DNA of 64,000 nt, from positions 124,001 to 188,000 of the forward strand of contig CAZEPJ010000001.1 in assembly GCA_964514105.1 (NCBI GenBank), read 5' to 3'. The DNA is from CAZEPJ01 sp964514105. GTDB lineage: Bacteria > Desulfobacterota > Desulfocorpusculales > Desulfocorpusculum. The notes below the pieces were generated by a model. It saw nothing but the letters and a program-made list of their open reading frames with translations. It searched no databases and was not told the DNA's origin. Below are positions 8,782 through 17,244 of the stretch, one piece after another; position 1 is the stretch's first letter; each line of letters starts with the position of its first letter. The position numbers and the translations under genes are program-made.

Positions 8782-10320
8782 ATGGCCGAGCAAGTCAGGA
8801 TTTTCGACACCACGTTGAGGGACGGCGAGCAGTCGCCGGGGGCCACCATGAACATCGACGAGAAGGTTCGAGTGGCCCTGCAGCTCGAGAGGCTGGGCGT
8901 CGACGCCATCGAGGCAGGCTTCCCCGTCGCCTCGGAGGGCGATTTCGAGGCCGTGCGGCGGGTGGCCGATCAGGTCAAGGGGAGCAAGGTGGTGGCTCTG
9001 GCGCGCTGCGAGGAGCAGGACATCGAGAGGGCGTGGGAGGCTGTGAAGAAGGCGCGCCACCCAGGCCTCCACGTGTTCCTCTCCACCTCCGACATTCACC
9101 TGCAGCATCAGCTTCGGCAGGGCAGGGGGGAGGTCCTGGCGCGGGCCGCGGCCATGGTGCGCTACGCCAGATCGCACGCTGAGGACGTGGAGTTCTCCCC
9201 CATGGACGCCTCCCGGACCGACCCCGCTTTTCTCTTCCAGGTTCTGGAAGCGGCCATCGCCTCCGGGGCGACCATCGTCAACATCCCCGACACCGTGGGA
9301 TACGCCATGCCCGAAGAGCTGGGGGCCCTGATCCTGGCCATCCGGGAGAACGTCTCCAACATCCACAGGGCCGTCATCAGCATCCACTGCCACAACGACC
9401 TGGGGCTGGCGGTCGCCAATTCACTCGCCGCTGTGCGGGCCGGGGCCAGGCAGGTCGAGTGCACGATCAACGGCATCGGAGAGCGGGCCGGAAACGCCTC
9501 GCTGGAAGAGGTCGTCATGGCCGTGCACACCCGGAAGGATCACTGGGGATTCGATACCCGAATCCGCACGGAGCTGCTCTATCCCACGAGCCGCATGATC
9601 TCGCGCATCACGGGCATCCCGGTCCAGCCAAACAAGGCCGTGGTAGGGTCCAACGCGTTCTCGCACGAGTCGGGGATCCACCAGGACGGCCTCCTCAAGG
9701 ACAAGCGGACGTACGAGATCATGACCCCGGAGTCCGTGGGGTGGGGGCAGACCTCGTTGGTCCTGGGAAAGCACTCGGGCCGCCACGCCCTGAGGGACCG
9801 CCTGCGCCAGCTGGGCTATGAACTTGGACAGGAGGACCTCAATCGGGTGTTCGAAAGGTTCAAGGCCCTGGCGGACAAGAAGAAGGAGGTCTTCGACGAG
9901 GATCTAGAGGCCCTGGTGGAGGACGAGGTGTTCCGGGTCCCCGAGCGGTTCAGGCTCACGTACCTCAACATCAACAGCGGCAGCGCCACCGTGCCGACGG
10001 CCAGCGTCAAGATGGAGATCGACGGGGCCGAACGCGGGGCGGCTGGATTCGGCAACGGCCCTGTGGACGCGACTTTCCGCACCATTGCCAAGATCGCCAA
10101 GACCCGGGCCAGGCTCCAGAGGTTCGCCATCAACGCCATCACGGGGGGGTCGGACGCCCAGGGCGAGGTGACGGTCCGCCTCCAGGCCAACGGCCACGAA
10201 GTGGTCGGACAGGGGACCCACCCGGACGTCATCGTGGCCAGCGCCAAGGCATACGTCAACGCCCTCAATCGGCTGGACTACCGCAAGCGATACCCGATCC
10301 AGGTGAAGGAGGAGATGTAG
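8782..10320 (+). CDS. leuA: 2-isopropylmalate synthase
   Basis: Condenses 2-oxoisovalerate with acetyl-CoA, the committed step to leucine. 512 residues, full length. The N-terminus has FDTTLRDGEQSPG (catalytic Arg and metal Asp), the barrel has the metal-binding SIHCHNDLG, and SHESGIHQDG marks the linker. The C-terminal regulatory domain (about residues 390-512, with GNGPVDA and TGGSDAQGE) is the part that binds leucine for feedback inhibition in this family. ATG 8782 is preceded by AGGGGGAGGAG. It follows leuB by 65 bases. Confidence 0.95.
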   Translation: MAEQVRIFDTTLRDGEQSPGATMNIDEKVRVALQLERLGVDAIEAGFPVASEGDFEAVRRVADQVKGSKVVALARCEEQDIERAWEAVKKARHPGLHVFLSTSDIHLQHQLRQGRGEVLARAAAMVRYARSHAEDVEFSPMDASRTDPAFLFQVLEAAIASGATIVNIPDTVGYAMPEELGALILAIRENVSNIHRAVISIHCHNDLGLAVANSLAAVRAGARQVECTINGIGERAGNASLEEVVMAVHTRKDHWGFDTRIRTELLYPTSRMISRITGIPVQPNKAVVGSNAFSHESGIHQDGLLKDKRTYEIMTPESVGWGQTSLVLGKHSGRHALRDRLRQLGYELGQEDLNRVFERFKALADKKKEVFDEDLEALVEDEVFRVPERFRLTYLNINSGSATVPTASVKMEIDGAERGAAGFGNGPVDATFRTIAKIAKTRARLQRFAINAITGGSDAQGEVTVRLQANGHEVVGQGTHPDVIVASAKAYVNALNRLDYRKRYPIQVKEEM

Positions 10321-10371
10321 GGAAGGCGGGGGGGGGGACGGACGGGGAGGGGGAGCTGCGGCGAGCGATCC

Positions 10372-10404
10372 CACGGACACGAGTCACGGATACGAGCCGC
10401 GAGC
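10372..10404. repeat. degenerate CACGAGTCACG-type intergenic words
   Basis: CACGGACACGAG, TCACGGATACGAG and CCGCGAGC follow each other in the gap before leuC. Related words occur upstream of the acyl-CoA dehydrogenase and of the second cysteine desulfurase. Confidence 0.4.
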
Positions 10405-10435
10405 GGCACGGGCGCGGAGAGGGGGAGATGGCGCA

Positions 10436-11686
10436 ATGCCCATGACCATGGCGGAGAAGATCCTGGCCCGACACGCCGGCCATGAGTCGGTCATGCCCGG
10501 AGATTTCGTCCTTGCCCGGGTGGACCTCACCATGGCCAACGACATCACCGCACCCATCGCCATTCAGGCCTTCAGGGACGCCGGGGGCCAGCGGGTGGTC
10601 AATCCCCATGGCGTGGTGTTGGTGATGGATCACTTCGTCCCCAACAAGGACATCGCCTCTGCAACGCAGGTGCAGGTGTCGCGGCAGTTCGCGCGGGAGC
10701 AGGGGATCGAACGCTACTACGAGGGCGAGGGGATTGCCCACACACTGCTGCCCGACAGGGGCCTCGTGCGGCCGGGGCAGCTGGTGATCGGCGGCGACAG
10801 CCACACCTGCACATACGGGGCGGCGGGGGTGTTCTCCACCGGCGTGGGGAGCACGGACGTGGCCGCCGCGTGGCTGACGGGGAAGATCTGGCTGCGGGTC
10901 CCGGAGAGCGTGCGTTTGGTCTACCGGGGGGCGCCCCGCCCCTGGACAGGCGGCAAGGACTGGATCCTCCGCGCCATCGGTGAGCTGGGGGTGGACGGCG
11001 CAACTTACCGGGCCCTGGAGTTCTCCGGGCCGGCCATGGCCGCCGTGGGCATGGCCGATCGATTCACCATGGCCAACATGGCCATCGAGGCGGGCGGAAA
11101 GGCCGGCCTCGTGGCCGTGGACGAGATCACCGCGGCCTATCTCGGGGGCGTGCGGGACGACGAGCGGGTTTCCAGCGACCCCGGGGCCCATTTCGCGGAG
11201 GTCCGGCACTACGACGTCTCGCACATTGAGCCCCAGGTGGCGGCCCCATCCTCCCCGGCCAACGTCCACGAGGTCCGCCATCTGGATGGGGTTGCCGTGG
11301 ACCAGGTGGTCATCGGCTCCTGCACCAACGGTCGATTGGAGGACCTCGTCCTGGCCGCCCGCGTCATGGGGCAGAGGAAGGTCTCCCCCAACGTCCGACT
11401 CATCGTCATCCCTGCCACGCGGGAGATCTACCTGGCGGCCCTGCGCCAGGGGCTGGTCGAACGGTTTGTGGGCGCGGGGGCGGTGTTCAGCCCCCCCACG
11501 TGTGGGCCCTGCCTCGGGGGGCACATGGGCATCCTGGCCAAGGGGGAGCGGTGTCTTTCCACCACCAACCGCAACTTCATCGGCCGCATGGGGCACCCGG
11601 AGAGCCAGGTCTACCTGTCCAACCCGGCTGTGGCGGCGGCCACGGCCGTCAGGGGTGTCATTTCCCATCCGGACGACGTGGCGTGA
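10436..11686 (+). CDS. leuC: 3-isopropylmalate dehydratase large subunit (short, archaeal-type)
   Basis: With LeuD it isomerises 2- to 3-isopropylmalate via a 4Fe-4S cluster. 416 residues, the short LeuC/HacA-like form rather than the form of about 465 residues found in enterics. Cluster ligands are in IGSCTNGR (about residue 300) and CGPCLGGH (two Cys, about 358-361); GGDSHTCTYG is the substrate region. ATG 10436 follows GAGAGGGGGAG; in-frame ATGs at 10442 and 10445 are alternatives. LeuC and LeuD form the heterodimer. Close relatives include homoaconitase subunits, but the operon supports leucine synthesis. Confidence 0.92.
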   Translation: MPMTMAEKILARHAGHESVMPGDFVLARVDLTMANDITAPIAIQAFRDAGGQRVVNPHGVVLVMDHFVPNKDIASATQVQVSRQFAREQGIERYYEGEGIAHTLLPDRGLVRPGQLVIGGDSHTCTYGAAGVFSTGVGSTDVAAAWLTGKIWLRVPESVRLVYRGAPRPWTGGKDWILRAIGELGVDGATYRALEFSGPAMAAVGMADRFTMANMAIEAGGKAGLVAVDEITAAYLGGVRDDERVSSDPGAHFAEVRHYDVSHIEPQVAAPSSPANVHEVRHLDGVAVDQVVIGSCTNGRLEDLVLAARVMGQRKVSPNVRLIVIPATREIYLAALRQGLVERFVGAGAVFSPPTCGPCLGGHMGILAKGERCLSTTNRNFIGRMGHPESQVYLSNPAVAAATAVRGVISHPDDVA

Positions 11687-11748
11687 GCGCGGCCAGAGGC
11701 GCCGCCGCCGGGACCGAGCCAGTGCGGCGCTCAGGAGAGGGCAAGCAG

Positions 11749-12243
11749 ATGCAAATCGAGGGCAACGCCTGGAAGGTGGGGCACGATATCGATACCGACG
11801 CCATCATCCCCGGCAGGCACTTGAACGTCTCCGACGAGCGCCTCCTGGCCGGGCATTGCTTCGAGGACCTGTTGCCGGGATTCGCCCGGCAGGTGGGTCC
11901 CGGGGACATCCTTGTGGCGGGCAGGAACTTCGGGTGCGGATCCTCCCGGGAGCACGCCCCCATGGCCCTCAAGGCGGCCGGCATCGCAGCGGTTCTGGCC
12001 CCGAGCTTCGCGCGGATCTTCTACCGCAACGCATTCAACATCGGCCTTCCGGCCATGGAGAGCCCGTCCGTCCACGAGCGGGTCCGCCAGGGGGATCGAC
12101 TCCGGGTGGATCTGACGGACGGTCACATCGACAACCTGACCATGGGGGATCGCTTGGAGTGCCGGCCCCTCACCGGGTTCATGCTGGAGCTGGTGGCGTC
12201 GGGCGGTTTGATGAGCCTGTTGAAGCGCGGGGGGTGGCGATGA
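11749..12243 (+). CDS. leuD: 3-isopropylmalate dehydratase small subunit
   Basis: Partner of LeuC; supplies the swivel domain of the isomerase. 164 residues, typical of the short LeuD type. It has DIDTDAIIPGRHL at the N-terminus and the conserved NFGCGSSREHAP loop at about residues 64-75. ATG 11749 has AGGAGAGG about 10 bases upstream. The stop overlaps the start of ilvB (ATGA at 12240-12243), indicating translational coupling of the leucine and valine/isoleucine parts of the operon. Confidence 0.94.
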   Translation: MQIEGNAWKVGHDIDTDAIIPGRHLNVSDERLLAGHCFEDLLPGFARQVGPGDILVAGRNFGCGSSREHAPMALKAAGIAAVLAPSFARIFYRNAFNIGLPAMESPSVHERVRQGDRLRVDLTDGHIDNLTMGDRLECRPLTGFMLELVASGGLMSLLKRGGWR

Positions 12244-13985
12244 CGAGGCGAATGAGCGGATCGCGGATTTTCTTCGAGACGCTGCGTCACGAGGGCGCGG
12301 AGGTGGTGTTCGGGTACCCGGGGGGGGCTTTGATCCGTCTGTACGATGAGCTCCCCAATCACCCGCAGGTTCGCCACGTCCTCGTGCGGCACGAGCAGGC
12401 GGCCGTGCACGCGGCGGACGGGTATGCCCGGGCCACCGGGCGGGCCGGGGTCTGCCTGGCCACCTCCGGCCCGGGGGCCACCAATCTCATCACGGGGTTG
12501 GCCTCGGCTCACATGGACTCCATCCCCGTGGTGGCCTTCACCGGCCAGGTGGCCACCGAGCAGCTCGGCAACGACGCCTTCCAGGAGGTGGACATCCTGG
12601 GCATGACCCGGTCGTGTACCAAGCACAGCTACCTGGTGCGGGCGGCGGCGGACCTGGCGGCCACGATCCGCGAGGCCTTCTGGATCGCAACCAGCGGGCG
12701 CCCGGGACCGGTGCTCGTGGACATCCCGAGGGATGTCCTGACCGACGAAGTGAAGCCGGTGATCCCCAGGGAGATCCAGCGGCGGGGGTACGCCCCCCAC
12801 CTGTCCGGCCACCCCCTGCAGGTCAAGCGGGTCTGCGGGGAGATCGCCCAGGCCCGGCGCCCGGTCATCTACGCCGGAGGCGGCATCATCCATTCGGGGG
12901 CCCACGAGGCGCTGCTGGCCCTGGCCGAGCGGACCGGCATCCCCGTCACCCTCACCCTGCTGGGGCTGGGGGGGTTTCCCCCTGACCACCCGCTATTCCT
13001 CGGCATGCTGGGCATGCACGGGACCTACGCGGCCAACATGGCCGTCTCGCGCTGCGACCTTTTGCTGGCCGTTGGGTGCCGCTTCGACGATCGGGTCACG
13101 GGGCGGATCGAGGCCTTCGCGCCCCATGCGAGGGTCGTGCACATCGACATCGATCCCAGTTCCATCAGCAAGAATGTCCGGGTGGATATCCCCATCGTGG
13201 GGGACGCCCGCACCGTGCTGGGGCAGATCCTCAACCGGATGGCGGCGGACGACCAGCCTCCGGCGCCCTCGAGGAGCCCGTGGCTGAATGAGCTGGGTGC
13301 ATACAAGGAGCGTCATCCCCTGGATTACGACAGGAGCTGTCGAACCGTCAAGCCGCAGTTCGTCATCGAGCAGATCCATCGCCTCACCGGCGGCAGGGCC
13401 ATCATCGCCACCGACGTGGGGCAGCACCAGATGTGGACCGCCCAGTTCCATCGCTTCCCGGCCCCCCGGGCCTTTCTCTCCTCGGGGGGGTTGGGCGCCA
13501 TGGGCTACGGGCTGCCGGCGGCCATCGGGGCGCAGACGGCCTTCCCCCAGCAGGTGGTCTTCGACATCGCGGGGGACGGGAGCATCCAGATGAACATCCA
13601 GGAGCTGGCGACCCTGGTCCAGTACCACCTGCCCGTGAAGATCGCGGTGCTCAACAACCGATCGCTGGGCATGGTGCGGCAATGGCAGTCGATGTTCCTG
13701 GGCGGCCGGTTCAGCGAGACCCTGATGGAGGTCCAACCCGATTTCGTGAGGCTGGCCGAGGCGTACGGGGTCCTCGGGCTGCGGGCGAGCCGAACCGAGG
13801 AGGTCGTCCCCTGCCTGGAGAGGGCGCTGTCCAGGCAGGGCCCCGTGCTCATCGACTTCCACGTGGACCCGCACGAGAACGTCTATCCCATGGTGCCGCC
13901 GGGCCGGGGGAACCACGAGATGATCCTGGGCGGGACCCCCGAGGGCCCGCAGGGCGATGCGGGCGCCGTCGACCTGCCGGCGTGA
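12240..13985 (+). CDS. ilvB: acetolactate synthase, large (catalytic) subunit
   Basis: A thiamine-diphosphate and FAD enzyme that makes acetolactate or acetohydroxybutyrate, the first shared step to valine and isoleucine. 581 residues, full length. The N-terminal domain has FGYPGGA and the catalytic Glu in RHEQAAVHAADGYA. The FAD-binding middle domain has DLLLAVGCRFDDR, and the C-terminal ThDP motif runs from AGDGSIQMN to LNNRSLGMVRQWQ. The start overlaps leuD by four bases. It pairs with the regulatory subunit 24 bases downstream. Confidence 0.96.
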   Translation: MTRRMSGSRIFFETLRHEGAEVVFGYPGGALIRLYDELPNHPQVRHVLVRHEQAAVHAADGYARATGRAGVCLATSGPGATNLITGLASAHMDSIPVVAFTGQVATEQLGNDAFQEVDILGMTRSCTKHSYLVRAAADLAATIREAFWIATSGRPGPVLVDIPRDVLTDEVKPVIPREIQRRGYAPHLSGHPLQVKRVCGEIAQARRPVIYAGGGIIHSGAHEALLALAERTGIPVTLTLLGLGGFPPDHPLFLGMLGMHGTYAANMAVSRCDLLLAVGCRFDDRVTGRIEAFAPHARVVHIDIDPSSISKNVRVDIPIVGDARTVLGQILNRMAADDQPPAPSRSPWLNELGAYKERHPLDYDRSCRTVKPQFVIEQIHRLTGGRAIIATDVGQHQMWTAQFHRFPAPRAFLSSGGLGAMGYGLPAAIGAQTAFPQQVVFDIAGDGSIQMNIQELATLVQYHLPVKIAVLNNRSLGMVRQWQSMFLGGRFSETLMEVQPDFVRLAEAYGVLGLRASRTEEVVPCLERALSRQGPVLIDFHVDPHENVYPMVPPGRGNHEMILGGTPEGPQGDAGAVDLPA

Positions 13986-14009
13986 GCGCACGAGGAGGCG
14001 TGAGATCCC

Positions 14010-14627
14010 ATGGCCAGGGTGAAGGCAAAGACGGCTTCGGCACGACACCTCATCTCAATCCTGGTGGAGAACCAGCCCGGGGTCCTGGCGAGGGTCGCGG
14101 CCCTGTTCAGCGGACGGGGGTACAACATCGACAGCCTCTCCGTGGCAGAGACCTTGGACCCGACCATCTCCCGGATCACCTGCGCCACATCGGGGAGCGA
14201 TGATGTGGTGGAGCAGATCATCAAGCAGCTTCGCAAGCTCATCGACGTCCTGCGGGTGGTGCACTTCCCCCTGGGCGGCGGCGGATTCGTTTCCCGGGAG
14301 ATGCTCCTGGCCAAGGTCCGTGCCACGGAAGACCAGCGGGGGGAGGTGATGCGGGTCGCCGAGATCTTCCGGGCACGGGTGGTGGACCTGGGCACCGAGG
14401 TCATCACCCTGGAGGTGACGGGGGATCAGCAGAAGATCGAGGCGCTCCTGGATCTCCTGGCGCCCATGGGAATCCTGGAGGTGGCCCGGACGGGACCCGT
14501 GGCCCTGCCCCGGGGGGGCGCCAGGCTCCGCAGCGGCCCGCACCCCGCCAGGGGCAGGAACGAGAGGGATCCATCGGGGCGCGGGGACGAGACGCGGTCA
14601 TGCCGGCTTCCCATGGCCGGAAAATAA
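14010..14627 (+). CDS. ilvN: acetolactate synthase, small (regulatory) subunit
   Basis: The ACT-domain subunit that activates IlvB and confers valine feedback inhibition. 205 residues; the first 160 match the family (ISILVENQPGVLARVAALFSG at about 15-35 is the ACT core, and TEVITLEVTG begins the second domain). The last 40 or so residues are rich in Arg, Gly and Pro and extend beyond the usual IlvN/IlvH end. They overlap no other gene and may be a disordered tail. GGAGG lies 12 bases before ATG 14010. It sits between ilvB and ilvC. Confidence 0.93.
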   Translation: MARVKAKTASARHLISILVENQPGVLARVAALFSGRGYNIDSLSVAETLDPTISRITCATSGSDDVVEQIIKQLRKLIDVLRVVHFPLGGGGFVSREMLLAKVRATEDQRGEVMRVAEIFRARVVDLGTEVITLEVTGDQQKIEALLDLLAPMGILEVARTGPVALPRGGARLRSGPHPARGRNERDPSGRGDETRSCRLPMAGK

Positions 14628-14647
14628 CAGAGAGGAGACAGGGAGAC

Positions 14648-15730
14648 ATGGCAAGGATCGATTTCGGCGGCGTGACAGAGGAGGTGGTGACCCAGCAGGA
14701 GTTCCCGCTTCAAAGGGCCCAGACCGTGCTCAAGGGGGAGATCGTGGCCGTCCTGGGCTACGGGGTCCAGGGGCAGGGTCAGGGCCTCAACATGCGAGAC
14801 AACCGCATCAAGGTCATCGTGGGTCAGCGGCCCGGCGGCGTGTCCTGGGACAAGGCCGTCGGCGATGGCTGGGTGCCGGGGAAGAGCCTCTTCCCGTTGG
14901 AGGAGGCAGCGGCCCGGGGGACGGTGATCCAGTACCTGCTCTCCGACGCCGGGCAGAAGCTCTTCTGGCCCAGCCTGCGGCCGCACCTCACCCGGGGCAA
15001 GACCCTCTACTTCTCCCACGGTTTCTCCGTCACGTACGGAGATCTCACCGGCGTGGTTCCGCCAAACGACGTCGATGTGGTGCTGGTCGCGCCCAAGGGG
15101 TCAGGACTCTCCCTGCGGCGAAACTTCATGGAGGGCAGCGGGGTCAACAGCAGCTACGCAGTCCATCAGGACGCCAGCGGCCGGGCGGAGGAGAAGGCGC
15201 TGGCCCTGGGCGTGGCCATCGGGTCGGGCTACCTCTTCCCCACCACCTTTGCGAGGGAGGTGTACAGCGACCTGACCGGGGAACGCGGCATCCTCATGGG
15301 CGCCCTGGCCGGCGTCATGGAGGCCCAGTACCAGGCCTTGAGGGGACACGGACACTCGCCCAGCGAGGCGTTCAATGAGACGGTGGAGGAGCTGACGCAA
15401 AGCCTCATCAAGCTGGTGGCCGAAAAGGGGATGGACTGGATGTACGCCAACTGCAGCGCCACGGCCCAGAGGGGTGCCCTGGACTGGAAGGGGCGGTTTC
15501 GCGACGCCGTGGCCCCGGTCTTCGCCGAGCTGTACCGGCGGGTCGTCGACGGGACCGAAGCGGCGATCGTCTTGGAGAAGAACAGCCGACCCGACTACCG
15601 GCGGCAGCTGGATGCGGAGCTGGCCGAGATGGCCGGATCCGAGATGTGGCGGGCGGGCAGAACGGTCCGCGAGCTGCGGCCGGAGAACTGGACCCGGCAG
15701 GAATCTCGTGAACAGGCGGCCGGCCGCTGA
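14648..15730 (+). CDS. ilvC: ketol-acid reductoisomerase (eukaryote-like class I form)
   Basis: Isomerises and reduces acetolactate, NAD(P)H- and Mg-dependent. 360 residues. The cofactor fold is LGYGVQGQGQGLNMRDN. The segments DGWVPGKSLFPLEEAA, LLSDAGQKLFWPSL, GKTLYFSHGFSVTYGDLTGV and the ending RTVRELRPENW resemble, from memory, fungal mitochondrial Ilv5 more than the enteric or the common bacterial IlvC. Metal and substrate residues are in the GHSPSEAFNETVEELTQSL helix. ATG 14648 follows AGAGGAGACAGGGAG. It is the last gene of the leu/ilv operon. Confidence 0.95.
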   Translation: MARIDFGGVTEEVVTQQEFPLQRAQTVLKGEIVAVLGYGVQGQGQGLNMRDNRIKVIVGQRPGGVSWDKAVGDGWVPGKSLFPLEEAAARGTVIQYLLSDAGQKLFWPSLRPHLTRGKTLYFSHGFSVTYGDLTGVVPPNDVDVVLVAPKGSGLSLRRNFMEGSGVNSSYAVHQDASGRAEEKALALGVAIGSGYLFPTTFAREVYSDLTGERGILMGALAGVMEAQYQALRGHGHSPSEAFNETVEELTQSLIKLVAEKGMDWMYANCSATAQRGALDWKGRFRDAVAPVFAELYRRVVDGTEAAIVLEKNSRPDYRRQLDAELAEMAGSEMWRAGRTVRELRPENWTRQESREQAAGR

Positions 15731-15741
15731 GGCCGGCCGCC
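15715..15741 (+). terminator. GC-rich stem-loop spanning the ilvC stop codon
   Basis: A perfect 10-bp inverted repeat, GGCGGCCGGC (15715-15724) and GCCGGCCGCC (15732-15741), with a 7-base loop containing part of the TGA stop. No T-run follows. It is a plausible end of the operon, or an mRNA 3'-end protector. Confidence 0.45.
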
Positions 15742-15811
15742 AGCACCCGGGCCCGCCGAGGGCGACGGCCCGGCCGTGGAAGGCCCGGTGGGGCGGCCAA
15801 TCCCCCGCGCC

Positions 15812-16270
15812 TCACCGGGTCTGCCCCGGGACACATCCACGCTTCTGGAGGCATTGGGCGGCGCGCCGGCCCAGTTCTTTCGAGGAAAAGGGCTTGAGGA
15901 GGAAGTCATCGGCCTCCAGTTGAAAGGCCTGCACGGCGTAGGAGGCGTCCGGGTCGCCGGTCATGATCATGACCGCGGGGGCGGGCCGCAATAGTTTGGC
16001 CGCCCGAAGGACTTCCAGTCCTCCGATTCCGCGCATGAACAGGTCGGTTATCACCAGATGGAACTCCCGCTCCTTCATGAGATCCAGGGCGGATTCTCCG
16101 CTGGAGGTCGGCGTGATCCAATACCCCATCTGCTCCAGGATCATGGTGGTCACCTGCAGAAGGCCGGGGTCGTCGTCCACCAAGAGGATGCGGCACGGCG
16201 AAGATCCCACCCAAGGAGCCGCAATCCCTCTGCAAGCTTCATCCGTCAGCACGGCGCCGGGTCCCAACAT
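15812..16270 (-). CDS. single-domain response regulator (receiver only)
   Basis: 152 residues. After about 25 unstructured residues comes a CheY-like receiver: acidic pocket LLVDDD (31-34), phospho-acceptor Asp76 in VITDLFMRG, Thr104 in MIMTGD and Lys126 in LLKPF. All switch residues are present. There is no output domain, so signalling must go through partner proteins. No histidine kinase lies beside it. The ATG at 16270 has AAGGGGG about 8 bases upstream. It is transcribed on its own, opposite to and convergent with the ilv operon. Confidence 0.88.
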   Translation of the reverse strand: MLGPGAVLTDEACRGIAAPWVGSSPCRILLVDDDPGLLQVTTMILEQMGYWITPTSSGESALDLMKEREFHLVITDLFMRGIGGLEVLRAAKLLRPAPAVMIMTGDPDASYAVQAFQLEADDFLLKPFSSKELGRRAAQCLQKRGCVPGQTR

Positions 16271-16462
16271 GGCTGAATCCCCCTTTCCGCCATCGGCGGG
16301 CGTCCGTCATTTCAGGCCATAGCCCTTGGGAATCAATTTGCGTGCCACCGGGACCTGGGGAACCAATATATGGATCCCACAAGGTTTTTCCCAATGAGGA
16401 GGGAGGCGGGCCCTGGGTGCCGGTCTCAATTCCTTCCAGAGGGGACCAAAACTGTAACCGGG

Positions 16463-16497
16463 GGCCCATCCTCTCTCCGGGCGAAGGGGGATGGGCC
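16463..16497 (-). terminator. terminator of the transporter/metallo-hydrolase pair
   Basis: GGCCCATCC (16463-16471) and GGATGGGCC (16489-16497) form a perfect 9-bp stem. Reading the minus strand, a short TTTT (16451-16448) follows about 12 bases later. It lies just after the stop at 16504. Confidence 0.45.
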
Positions 16498-16503
16498 GGG
16501 GGC

Positions 16504-17244
16504 TTATTTCATCCTGCGGATTCTCAGCTCCACCTCCGGGACGTCCCGGAGTAGCTCCACGATCCTGGTGGTGTCCGTGTCCCCGAAATGATAGGGATAG
16601 AGGACCTTGGGCTTCATGGCCCTGGCCGCATCGGCCACCATCTCCGGGGTCATGGTGAATGGGAGGTTCATGGGCAGGAAGGCCACGTCGATGGCGCGGA
16701 GCCCTTTCATCTCCGGGGTGTTCTCCGTGTCTCCGGCCACGTAGATTCGCTTGTCGCCGAACGTGACCACGTACCCGTTGCCCGCCCCTTTGGGATGGTA
16801 GGGCACCCCCTCGCTGCGCATGTGCACGAGGTTGTAAGCGGGAACGGCCTCCACCTGGATGCCGTTGACCTGGCGGGTGTCGCCGTTTTTCAGGACGACG
16901 CCCCCAGTGACCTGCCTGGCGCAGGCCTCGGTGAGAAGCACGACGGTCCGGTCCGTCCGGACGGCCTCCAGGGCCTTGAGGTCCAGGTGGTCCCGGTGCT
17001 CGTGGGTGATGAGGACCATGTCGGCCTTGGGGAGCTTTGTGTAATCGGCCAGCTGGGTCCACGGATCCACGTGAATGACCTTCCCGGCGAAGGTGAAGAT
17101 CAGGGTCCCGTGGCCGATAAAGGCGATCTCGAGTCGCCCCCCCGACGTATCGAAGACGTCCTTCTCGAACCCTTCCTGGGCCAGGCACAACGAGCCCATT
17201 GCGCAAAGGACCATGCAGATCATGACGAAAGCGGTTCCCTTCAT
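16504..17244 (-). CDS. exported metallo-beta-lactamase-fold hydrolase
   Basis: 246 residues with an N-terminal signal peptide (hydrophobic 5-22, likely cleaved after about residue 22) and an MBL-fold core. The metal motif is His81-E-His83-R-Asp85-His86, with later ligands in VAGDTEN and YPYHFGD. It resembles the UPF0173/UlaG-like branch acting on small substrates; the exact substrate is unknown. The protein should work in the periplasm. ATG 17244 has GGAGGTG upstream and overlaps the transporter stop by four bases (ATGA), so the two genes are coupled. The signal peptide is unusual for this normally cytoplasmic branch. Confidence 0.82.
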   Translation of the reverse strand: MKGTAFVMICMVLCAMGSLCLAQEGFEKDVFDTSGGRLEIAFIGHGTLIFTFAGKVIHVDPWTQLADYTKLPKADMVLITHEHRDHLDLKALEAVRTDRTVVLLTEACARQVTGGVVLKNGDTRQVNGIQVEAVPAYNLVHMRSEGVPYHPKGAGNGYVVTFGDKRIYVAGDTENTPEMKGLRAIDVAFLPMNLPFTMTPEMVADAARAMKPKVLYPYHFGDTDTTRIVELLRDVPEVELRIRRMK

